Shown here: positions 1 to 5,526 of the stretch, one piece after another
How positions within the stretch are numbered: position 1 is the stretch's first letter
Layout: the number at the start of each line of letters is the position of its first letter
NCBI RefSeq assembly: GCF_014652315.1
Contig: NZ_BMYO01000017.1
Coordinates: 1 to 7,671 of the forward strand
Origin: Jeongeupia chitinilytica
GTDB taxonomy: Bacteria > Pseudomonadota > Gammaproteobacteria > Burkholderiales > Chitinibacteraceae
Reading direction: 5' to 3'
DNA: 7,671 nucleotides
The notes under the pieces: generated by a model
Databases searched by the model: none
What the model was told of the DNA's origin: nothing
What the model saw: the letters and a program-made list of their open reading frames with translations, nothing else
Made by a program: the position numbers and the translations under genes

Positions 1-331
1 ACTTGGGCTTGGCGTCGGCATCCACTTTCGTGCAGGCGCCGCTGAAGCTGGAGTAGCCCCCATTTAGCGTAAGCAAACCGGTCATACGATCAGTCGGGGC
101 GGAGTACGACCGCAAAGGGGCACTCAGTGATGGTCAAGGCCAGCGGCGAAGGCCAGCCACGACCGGCACGGTGGTTAGTCAGCAGCAGACACCAGTGAAG
201 CAATCAACAGGAAAAACGATGCAAAAACCATCCGAAATCGCGTGGTAAGCTATTGATTTATAAGGGTCGGGGTAGTGCGTTTTGATGTCGATTTTTCGAG
301 CTTATTTGTAGATTAAGCCATTGATTTTAAA
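1..331. other. Gene-poor left end upstream of ybhP
   Basis: No frame here reads as a complete gene. Bases 3-56 could be the tail of an upstream gene, listed separately. Bases 79-87 and 104-112 form an imperfect inverted repeat (8 of 9 pairs, 16-base loop). The short segment AAGGCCAGC occurs twice near 136-155. From about 240 the composition turns noticeably AT-richer than the rest of the window. A direct repeat lies there at 246 and 314. A minus-strand micro-frame at 231-175 encodes 18 mostly hydrophobic residues before a stop. No sigma70 promoter for ybhP is convincing: TTGATG at 282 has only a poor -10 match near 303-310. The stretch could be decayed sequence or the edge of an old insertion. 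Confidence 0.6.
3..56 (+). CDS. Possible C-terminal end of an upstream gene (partial)
   Basis: The plus-strand frame from base 3 reads LGLASASTFVQAPLKLE and stops at TAG 54-56. Nearly every third codon position is G or C, as in the genes downstream, and that bias fades after the stop, which suggests a gene end. The opposite strand shares the same third positions. It stays open from 133 to the left edge, with an ATG at 85 and a reading that includes GYSSFSGACTKVDADAKPK, so the strand is ambiguous. The family was not recognised. More upstream sequence is needed to settle it. Confidence 0.25.
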   Translation: MGLASASTFVQAPLKLE

Positions 332-350
332 GTGAATAAGCTAAAGATTG
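246..350 (+). repeat. Direct repeat TAAGCYATTGATTT, two good copies and one weaker
   Basis: Copy 1 is at 246-259 (TAAGCTATTGATTT). Copy 2 is at 314-327 (TAAGCCATTGATTT), differing at one base in fourteen. A degenerate third copy at 337-350 (TAAGCTAAAGATTG) matches 11 of 14 and lies inside the first codons of ybhP. The steps between copies are 68 and 23 bases. All lie in the AT-richer stretch before ybhP. They could be binding sites for a regulator of ybhP-clsB, recombinase core or arm sites left from an integration, or chance in AT-rich DNA. Only the first two copies are strong. Confidence 0.45.
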
Positions 351-1084
351 CCTCGTACAACATTCACAAGGGGCTGTCGGTGTTCAACCGGCGGCTGGTG
401 GTGCACGAGGTTCGCCATGCGCTGAAAAAGCTGTCGCCCGACCTGGTCTTCCTGCAGGAAGTGCAGGGCGAGCACCGATCGCACGCGCACCGTTTCGATA
501 CGTGGCCGGGCGAGGCGCAGCACCTGTATCTGGCCGGAGAAGGGTTGACGGCGGCTTATGGCCGCAACGCCAACTATCAGCATGGCCATCATGGCAACGC
601 GGTGCTGTCGCGTTTCCCGATCCGCAATTCCTACAATCACGACCTGACCCTGCACCGGTTCGAACAGCGCGGGCTGCTGCACTGCCAGCTGGACTTGCCG
701 GGCTGGAACCAGCCCTTGCACGCGCTGTGTGTGCACCTGAACCTGCTCGGTCACGACCGGCGCAAGCAGCTGGCGATGCTGGTCGACTTCATCGGCAAGC
801 GCATCCCCAAGGGGGCGCCGCTGGTGCTGGCAGGGGATTTCAACGACTGGCGCCGCGAATCGACCCGCCTGCTCGGCCACGAGCTCGGCGTCGTCGAGGC
901 GTTCGAGGCGCTCCACGGCGATTCGGCCCGCAGCTTTCCGGCGCGGATGCCGCTGCTGTCGCTCGACCGGGTTTACGTGCGCGGTTTCCAGATCGAGGCG
1001 GCCGACGTGCTGAGCGGTGCGCCGTGGTCGGCGCTGTCGGATCATGCGCCGTTGTATACGGTTCTGCACCGAGGGCAGGTATGA
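332..1084 (+). CDS. ybhP: YbhP-type endonuclease/exonuclease/phosphatase family protein
   Basis: This 250-residue protein belongs to the Mg-dependent endonuclease/exonuclease/phosphatase fold, which hydrolyses phosphodiester or phosphomonoester bonds in DNA, lipids or inositol phosphates. All core motifs are visible: SYNIHKG (N10), LQEVQ (metal-binding E43), GHHGNAVLSRFPI (85-97), VHLNL (H135, N137), AGDFNDW (D169, N171), LSLDRVYV (D212) and LSDHAPL (D237, H238). The pattern and length closely match E. coli YbhP (about 253 residues), including FNRR, AYGRN and the FP..MPLL.LDR segment. There is no signal peptide or membrane span, so it is probably cytosolic. The GTG start at 332 leaves five residues before the first core strand. 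It has no clear Shine-Dalgarno, and an in-frame TAA at 314 blocks upstream starts. It overlaps clsB by ATGA, so the two are probably co-translated. The substrate is unknown. A lipid or lipid headgroup would suit the partnership, but that is inference. Confidence 0.85.
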   Translation: MNKLKIASYNIHKGLSVFNRRLVVHEVRHALKKLSPDLVFLQEVQGEHRSHAHRFDTWPGEAQHLYLAGEGLTAAYGRNANYQHGHHGNAVLSRFPIRNSYNHDLTLHRFEQRGLLHCQLDLPGWNQPLHALCVHLNLLGHDRRKQLAMLVDFIGKRIPKGAPLVLAGDFNDWRRESTRLLGHELGVVEAFEALHGDSARSFPARMPLLSLDRVYVRGFQIEAADVLSGAPWSALSDHAPLYTVLHRGQV

Positions 1085-2244
1085 GGGGTTTCGTTCGCGG
1101 CAACCGATTGACCCTGCTGTACAACGGCGCCGACTTCTTTCCGGCACTGATTGCCGCTCTCGATTCCGCGCAGTACGAAATCTATCTGGAAAGCTATCTG
1201 TTCGAAATGGACGTGGTCGGTACTGCCGTTGCCGAGGCGCTGATGCGAGCGGCGGGCCGCGGCGTGCAGGTGTCGCTGCAGATCGACGGCTTCGGCGCAC
1301 GGCATTTTCCGGTCGAGTGGCGAAAGAAGCTGGCCGCGGCGGGCGTGCGGCAGCTGTTCTTCCGGCCCGAGGTGGCGCCGTTTTCGCTGGACCGGCAGCG
1401 CTTGCGGCGGCTGCATCGCAAGCTGACGGTGGTCGACGGTCGCATCGGCTTCATCGGCGGCATCAACATCCTCAGCGACATCGACTCGGCCGAACTGGCA
1501 CCGCGCTACGACTATGCGGTGCGTGTACAGGGACCGCTGGTCGCGCAGATGCGCGAAACGGTCAACCGGGTCTGGCGACATACCGCGTGGGTACAACTGG
1601 TGCCGGAATGGGCGAAAACGCTGCCGGCACCGCCCAAGCCGGCAAAGGCCGGCAAAAGCCTGGCGAAGCTGGTGATTCGCGACAATTTCCGCAACCGGCA
1701 CGCGATCGAACAGGAATACCTTCGTGCGATCGAAACCGCACGCTCGGAAATCGTCATCGCCAACGCCTACTTCCTGCCGGGCTACCGCTTCCGCCATGCG
1801 CTGCTGCGCGCGGCCGAGCGGGGCGTGAATGTCGTGCTGCTGTTGCAGGGGCGGGTCGACCACGCCTTGCTGCACTATGCCAGCCGCGGCTTCTACCGGC
1901 GCTTCCTCAAGGCCGGGGTCGACATCTACGAGTACCGAGAAGGCTTCATGCACGCCAAGGTGGCGGTCATCGACCGCTACTGGGCAACGGTCGGGTCGAG
2001 CAATATCGATCCGTTCAGCCTGCTGCTGGCGCGCGAGGCCAACGTCGTGGTGCGCGACCTCGGTCTGGCCGAGGCCTTGCGCGATGACCTTCATACGCGG
2101 CTGGAGCGCGATTCGGTACCGATTGCGCTGGCGGACCTGCGCCGTGGCCGCTGGCTGTTCCGGATCCTGCCGTGGATTTCGCACGGCATCGTCCGGGTAC
2201 TGATGGCGATCAGCGGATACGGCGGCCGGCGTTACCTCGAGTAG
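1081..2244 (+). CDS. clsB: Cardiolipin synthase, ClsB type (phospholipase D superfamily)
   Basis: This 387-residue enzyme makes cardiolipin at the inner membrane by phosphatidyl transfer onto phosphatidylglycerol. E. coli ClsB can also make phosphatidylglycerol from phosphatidylethanolamine and glycerol. Two HKD catalytic motifs are intact: H112-R-K114-x4-D119 followed by IGFIGGINI, and H291-A-K293-x4-D298 followed by TVGSSNIDPFS. YLESYLFEMD (35-44) is a typical N-terminal cardiolipin-synthase segment. There are no N-terminal membrane spans, unlike ClsA, which fits ClsB (about 413 residues in E. coli). A hydrophobic, basic C-terminus may bind the membrane. A Pro/Ala/Lys-rich linker (181-196) joins the two halves. 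The ATG at 1081 overlaps the ybhP stop as ATGA, with GAGGG and AGG just upstream. The same frame stays open back to 502, but that part lies inside ybhP and is not coding. In E. coli, ybhP-clsB is followed by ybhN; here a terminator-like palindrome follows instead. Confidence 0.9.
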   Translation: MRGFVRGNRLTLLYNGADFFPALIAALDSAQYEIYLESYLFEMDVVGTAVAEALMRAAGRGVQVSLQIDGFGARHFPVEWRKKLAAAGVRQLFFRPEVAPFSLDRQRLRRLHRKLTVVDGRIGFIGGINILSDIDSAELAPRYDYAVRVQGPLVAQMRETVNRVWRHTAWVQLVPEWAKTLPAPPKPAKAGKSLAKLVIRDNFRNRHAIEQEYLRAIETARSEIVIANAYFLPGYRFRHALLRAAERGVNVVLLLQGRVDHALLHYASRGFYRRFLKAGVDIYEYREGFMHAKVAVIDRYWATVGSSNIDPFSLLLAREANVVVRDLGLAEALRDDLHTRLERDSVPIALADLRRGRWLFRILPWISHGIVRVLMAISGYGGRRYLE

Positions 2245-2260
2245 TCGTCGTGACCTGCGA

Positions 2261-2292
2261 ATGAACAACGGGGCCGCCGGCCCCGTTGTCAT
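2261..2292. terminator. Bidirectional terminator between convergent clsB and trmJ
   Basis: Bases 2265-2275 and 2279-2289 form a perfect 11-pair stem around a three-base GCC loop. With one bulged A (2264) the pairing extends outward to 2261 and 2292. It begins 16 bases after the clsB stop and ends 5 bases beyond the trmJ stop, so it can serve both transcripts. No strong T-run follows on either strand. It may therefore stop transcription inefficiently or mainly protect 3' ends. Confidence 0.75.
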
Positions 2293-2296
2293 TGAT

Positions 2297-3103
2297 CTAC
2301 TGATTGTCCTTGTCCGACTGCTTGCGGTCGAATTCGAGCGTTGCCCGCAGGATGCCGCGCAGGATGTCGACCTCTTCCTGTTCCAGTCCGATGCGCTGGT
2401 ACATGCGCCGCAAACGCGGCATCAGCCGCTTGGGGGCTTTCGGTCGCAGGAAGCCGATGGTCGTCAGCGTTTCTTCGAGATGCCGGTAGAACAGCTCGAT
2501 GTATTCGTGGCTGGCCAGCGTGCGCTGTTCTTCCAGGTAGCTCACGTCGTCGAGCAGGCTGGCACGCAGCTCGTAACACAGCACCTGAACCGCCTGAGCC
2601 AGATTCAGGCTGGAGTAGTCGGGATTGGTCGGGATCGTCACCCGGCGGTTGCAAAGCTGGACTTCGTCGATGGTCAGGCCGCTCATTTCGGTGCCGAACA
2701 CCAGGGCGATTTCACCGCCATGTTGCGCTTCGGCAATCAGCTCCGGGACCAGCTGGCGCGGCGTCTGCAGCGGCTGTGCCAGTTCGCGCCGGCGTGCGGT
2801 CATCGCCACCTGCAGCGTCGTACCGGCCAGCGCTTCGGCCATCGAGCCGACGACGACCGCGTTGTCGAGCAGGTCGTGCGCGTTCGAGGCCAGCGAGACG
2901 GCGACCTCGGACGGAAACTCCTTCGGATTGACCAGATAGAGCCGGGTCAGCCCCATGGTCTTCATCGCCCGGGCGGCCGAACCGATGTTGCCGGGGTGCG
3001 AGGTGTGCGACAGGACGACGCGGAAACGCGCAAGCCGTTGATTGGCTTCGAGGTTGGCGTCGTGCGGAGAATGGGGCGTGTTGCTGGAGGTGTTGGGATT
3101 CAT
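2297..3103 (-). CDS. trmJ: tRNA (cytidine/uridine-2'-O-)-methyltransferase TrmJ
   Basis: This 268-residue SPOUT (SpoU/TrmH) enzyme is predicted to methylate the 2'-hydroxyl of residue 32 in the anticodon loop of several tRNAs, using S-adenosylmethionine. The trefoil-knot motifs are in order: motif 1 HPGNIGSAARAMKTMG (36-51; N39, R45), motif 2 LVFGTEMSGL (134-143; E139) and motif 3 IPTNPDYSSLNLAQAVQV (157-174). A charged, helical C-terminal region follows, as is usual in TrmJ. Motif 2 reads FGTEMSGL where the E. coli enzyme has FGRERIGL. The first 22 residues (rich in N, S, H, P) look unstructured. The ATG at 3103 has no Shine-Dalgarno and no good alternative start was found, so translation may rely on a very short or unstructured leader. 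It is convergent with clsB and divergent from suhB. The general family is certain; TrmJ rather than another TrmH member is likely. Confidence 0.88.
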   Translation of the reverse strand: MNPNTSSNTPHSPHDANLEANQRLARFRVVLSHTSHPGNIGSAARAMKTMGLTRLYLVNPKEFPSEVAVSLASNAHDLLDNAVVVGSMAEALAGTTLQVAMTARRRELAQPLQTPRQLVPELIAEAQHGGEIALVFGTEMSGLTIDEVQLCNRRVTIPTNPDYSSLNLAQAVQVLCYELRASLLDDVSYLEEQRTLASHEYIELFYRHLEETLTTIGFLRPKAPKRLMPRLRRMYQRIGLEQEEVDILRGILRATLEFDRKQSDKDNQ

Positions 3104-3121
3104 GACTGATGCGGTTACAAT
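3093..3121 (+). promoter_or_regulatory. Sigma70-like promoter for suhB
   Basis: TTGGGA (3093-3098) and TACAAT (3116-3121) are separated by an ideal 17 bases. They match the -35 consensus at 4 of 6 and the -10 at 5 of 6. The -35 overlaps the first codons of trmJ on the other strand, so polymerase binding here could interfere with trmJ expression. The predicted start near 3128 gives suhB a leader of about 128 bases. No equally good minus-strand promoter for trmJ was found. Confidence 0.5.
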
Positions 3122-3255
3122 GGGAGCCGATTTTCGATCTTTTCAAGCGGATCCGGCGCGGGCGCCAGATTCAGACAATTTGCATCGCGCTGCTTTGACT
3201 GGCCTTTCGGCTCGCGTTCCCGTTGATCCGCTGACGAACCGTACAGGAACCCGCA

Positions 3256-4041
3256 ATGCATCCGATGCTCAACACGGCCGTTCGTGCCGCCCGCCGCGCC
3301 GCTTCCGTCATCCAGCGCGCGTCGAACAATCTCGACCTGATCCAGCCGGAAAAGAAAGGCCACAACGATTTCGTTTCCGAAGTCGACCGTGCCGCCGAGC
3401 AGGCCATCATCGAGACCATCCTCGAAGCCTATCCGACGCACGCGATCATCGCTGAAGAGTCCGGCGCGCGTGGCAACTCGGAATACGTGTGGATCATCGA
3501 TCCGCTCGATGGTACCACCAACTTCCTGCACGGTTTCCCGCAATACGCGGTCTCGATCGCGCTCGAGCATCGCGGCATCATCACCCAGGCCGTGGTGTAC
3601 GACCCGAACCGCAACGACCTGTTTACCGCCACGCGCGGCGTGGGCGCCTTCCTGAACGATCGCCGCATTCGCGTCTCCAAGGTGCGCGAATTGTCGGATG
3701 CGCTGGTCGGTACCGGCTTCCCGTACACCAAGTTCGACAATCTCGACGCCTACATGGCCATCTTCCGTGACATGGCGCAAAAGGCGGCTGGCGTACGTCG
3801 TCCGGGCGCGGCCGCGCTGGATCTGGCCTATGTCGCATGCGGCCGCTTCGACGGTTTCTTCGAATTCGACCTCAAGCTGGTCGACATTGCTGCCGGCACG
3901 CTGCTGGTGCAGGAAGCCGGTGGTCTGGTGACCGACTTTGCCGGCGAGGAAAAATTCCTCGAGTCGGGCGATGTACTGTGCGGCACGCCGCGCGTCTTCG
4001 GTCAGATGCTGCAGCTGATCAAGCAGCACAACATCAAGTAA
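3256..4041 (+). CDS. suhB: Inositol-1-monophosphatase family protein SuhB
   Basis: This 261-residue protein belongs to the Mg-dependent, Li-sensitive sugar phosphatase family. In E. coli, SuhB hydrolyses inositol-1-phosphate and also acts with Nus factors in rRNA antitermination complexes. The start MHPMLNTAVRAARRA and the overall length match SuhB (267 in E. coli). Metal and catalytic motifs are KGHNDFVSEVD (34-44), AEESG (E67), IDPLDGTTNF (D82, D85, T87) and VDIAAG (D210), followed by EAGG. The last motif is unusual: the family normally has WD, and here residue 209 is Val. AGGAA at 3245-3249 lies six bases before the ATG, a good ribosome binding site. The next gene starts on the last base of the suhB stop codon, indicating translational coupling. 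A housekeeping role is likely, in RNA polymerase function, phosphatase activity, or both. Confidence 0.9.
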   Translation: MHPMLNTAVRAARRAASVIQRASNNLDLIQPEKKGHNDFVSEVDRAAEQAIIETILEAYPTHAIIAEESGARGNSEYVWIIDPLDGTTNFLHGFPQYAVSIALEHRGIITQAVVYDPNRNDLFTATRGVGAFLNDRRIRVSKVRELSDALVGTGFPYTKFDNLDAYMAIFRDMAQKAAGVRRPGAAALDLAYVACGRFDGFFEFDLKLVDIAAGTLLVQEAGGLVTDFAGEEKFLESGDVLCGTPRVFGQMLQLIKQHNIK

Positions 4042-4475
4042 TGGATGCGGCCGAGCGCCAACGCCTCGAGGCAGCCTACCGCGCCACGCGTTACGTGGTG
4101 CCGGAGCTGCACTTGAGTCTGCGGATCGGCCGGCATCATCCCGACCTCGACGCCGTGCTGCATCAGCACGGCGTTGTTGCGTGGGCTTTCGTTTCGGCCG
4201 CGAATCCGCGCTCGGTTGCGCTGTGCGAATACGAAAACCGCGCACGACACCAGAATCTTCTCGAAACGCTGCATCGGCGTGGTTTTGTCTGCTTCGATGG
4301 TCTCGGCGAACCCTTGCTCGCCGGCTGGACGCCCGAGCCGTCGGTTCTCGTGCTTGGGCTGTCGCAAGACGAGGCAATCCGTTTGGGGCGCGATTTCGAC
4401 CAGCATGCCGTAGTCCATGGCGCCCTGCAGGGGGCGGCGTTGCTGTGCTGGTGCGATGCGCCGGCGGCAGTTTGA
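4041..4475 (+). CDS. DUF3293 family protein, function unknown
   Basis: This is a 144-residue soluble protein with no signal peptide or membrane span. The pattern fits DUF3293, a small family of unknown function: LHLSLRIG..HPDLDAVL (23-40), GVVAWAFVSAANPRS (44-58), EYENRARHQNLLETLHRRGF (63-82), WTPEPSVLVLGLS (96-108) and AIRLGRDFDQHAVVHG (112-127). Conserved N55, E65, N66, R67 and Q71, and Q121 with H126, could form a polar site, but no catalytic chemistry is known. The ATG shares its first base with the suhB TAA (TAATG), so ribosomes ending suhB can restart here. Co-expression with SuhB is therefore very likely and is the only functional hint. The codon pattern resembles its neighbours and the length is normal for the family. 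Confidence 0.75.
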   Translation: MDAAERQRLEAAYRATRYVVPELHLSLRIGRHHPDLDAVLHQHGVVAWAFVSAANPRSVALCEYENRARHQNLLETLHRRGFVCFDGLGEPLLAGWTPEPSVLVLGLSQDEAIRLGRDFDQHAVVHGALQGAALLCWCDAPAAV

Positions 4476-4581
4476 TTCGACGTTTTCCCGTCCGTGCACT
4501 ATTGAGCAGTATCAAGGCCATCATCGTCGCGATTGGGTGATAACGGGATGTTGATTGCGCCTTCGTTCCGGGGTGGACGTC
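4476..4581 (+). promoter_or_regulatory. Intergenic region, probable promoter of the exporter operon
   Basis: This 106-base gap between the DUF3293 gene and the exporter is the only place in the cluster where a separate promoter could sit. TTGATT (4472-4477) is a possible -35, but any -10 at normal spacing is weak. A small inverted repeat TTGA-6-TCAA (4502-4515) could be an operator half-site pair. GGTGGA at 4572-4577 is the likely ribosome binding site for the lipoprotein gene. No terminator-like hairpin was found after the DUF3293 gene, so read-through from suhB is also possible. Confidence 0.3.
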
Positions 4582-5526
4582 ATGCGTGCGCGGTGGTACT
4601 TCGTCATTCCTTTGTTGCTGGCCGCGTGTGGCGGTCCGGCGCCTGATGTGTTTCAAGGATACGTCGAGGGCGAGTTCGTTCAACTGGCAGCGTCGCAGTC
4701 GGGGCAGTTGGACCGGCTGATGGTGCAGCGCGGCCAGGTGGTGACGCGTGATGCGGCGTTGTTTGCGCTCGATGCGATCGACGAAAGGGCCGCCCAGCAG
4801 CAGGCGCAGCGTCAGCTCGATGCGGCAGCGGCGCAGCTCGCCGACCTGCAGACCGGCAAGCGTCCGCAGGAAGTCGACGTCACGCGGGCGCAGCTTGATC
4901 AGGCCGTGGCGCAGGCCCGCAAGTCCGGCCTTCAATTGGTGCGCGACAAAGAGCAGTTTCGTAGCGGTTTCGTTTCGCAGGCGCGGCTCGACGAAAGCCG
5001 GGCGCAGGCCGATGCGGATGCGGCGCGGGTGCTGGAGCTGCAACGCCAGCTCGATGTGGCCCGCTTGCCGGGGCGCGAGGCGCAGGTCAGGGCGCAGGCT
5101 GCGCAGGTCGACGCGGCGAGGGCCGTGCTGGCGCAGGCCGACTGGCGGCTGGTACAGAAGTCGGTACGCGCATCGGCGGACGGACTGATCTTCGATACCT
5201 TGTACCGCGAAGGCGAGTGGGTGCCGGCGGGGAGTCCGGTGGTGCGGATGTTGCCGCCCGGCAATATCAAGGTGCGGTTCTTTGTGTCCGAACCGCGTCT
5301 TGGGGGTATTCGGCTGGGCCAGCGAGTGCGGATGACGTGCGACGGTTGCGCGAAGCCGGTCACGGCGACGGTGAGTTATATATCGCCACGCGCCGAGTAC
5401 ACCCCGCCGGTCATCTTCAGTAACGAAACCCGCGCCAAGCTGGTTTTCATGATCGAGGCTCAACCTGCGACCGCCGATGCGGTCAGCCTGCATCCGGGGC
5501 AACCCGTTGCGGTGTCGCTGCAATGA
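4582..5526 (+). CDS. Lipoprotein membrane-fusion (HlyD/YbhG-type) subunit of ABC exporter
   Basis: This 314-residue periplasmic adaptor would link an inner-membrane ABC exporter to an outer-membrane channel. It starts with a lipoprotein signal peptide (MRAR, hydrophobic core, lipobox LAAC), so C16 should be lipidated. Next come a biotinyl-lipoyl-like half (about 25-65, QGYVEGEFVQLAASQSGQL), a long Ala/Gln/Arg-rich coiled coil (about 66-185) and a beta-barrel part. The barrel holds a CDGC pair (C253, C256) and the motif EYTPPVIFSNETRAKLVF (272-289), which I associate with YhiI/YbhG-type adaptors. The ATG at 4582 is preferred: it gives a normal signal peptide and follows GGTGGA at 4572-4577. 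In-frame TTG 4555 and GTG 4573 are possible but less fitting. The stop overlaps the ATPase start (ATGA). The cargo is unknown; a drug or toxic-compound exporter is the usual inference. Confidence 0.87.
   Translation: MRARWYFVIPLLLAACGGPAPDVFQGYVEGEFVQLAASQSGQLDRLMVQRGQVVTRDAALFALDAIDERAAQQQAQRQLDAAAAQLADLQTGKRPQEVDVTRAQLDQAVAQARKSGLQLVRDKEQFRSGFVSQARLDESRAQADADAARVLELQRQLDVARLPGREAQVRAQAAQVDAARAVLAQADWRLVQKSVRASADGLIFDTLYREGEWVPAGSPVVRMLPPGNIKVRFFVSEPRLGGIRLGQRVRMTCDGCAKPVTATVSYISPRAEYTPPVIFSNETRAKLVFMIEAQPATADAVSLHPGQPVAVSLQ

Noticed and set aside
136..180. Possible integron attC-type site or gene cassette boundary
   Set aside because: GGTTAGTC near 174 does not fit the GTTRRRY core, and no paired complementary core was found.
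1..331. tRNA or small RNA gene in the left-end gap
   Set aside because: No cloverleaf, T-loop GTTCGA-type sequence or promoter-plus-terminator pair could be found by eye.
502..1080. In-frame upstream extension of clsB that would give a 580-residue protein
   Set aside because: This part lies inside ybhP in another frame, reads as Ala/Arg-rich noise, and the ATG at 1081 gives the normal ClsB length and an ATGA overlap.
1621..1668. Short tandem GCCGGCAAA-like repeat in clsB
   Set aside because: It encodes a simple Pro/Ala/Lys linker between the two halves of the enzyme and keeps the frame, so it is ordinary low-complexity sequence.
1042..2292. 416-codon minus-strand open frame opposite clsB
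   Set aside because: It is antisense to a gene with both HKD motifs intact and shows no domain of its own.
2261..3109. 282-codon plus-strand open frame opposite trmJ
   Set aside because: It is the mirror of trmJ, which has all three SPOUT motifs on the minus strand. The plus frame begins inside the terminator palindrome.
4555..4581. TTG start at 4555 for the adaptor protein
   Set aside because: It would add nine residues before an otherwise standard lipoprotein signal. The ATG at 4582 has a ribosome binding site at proper distance.
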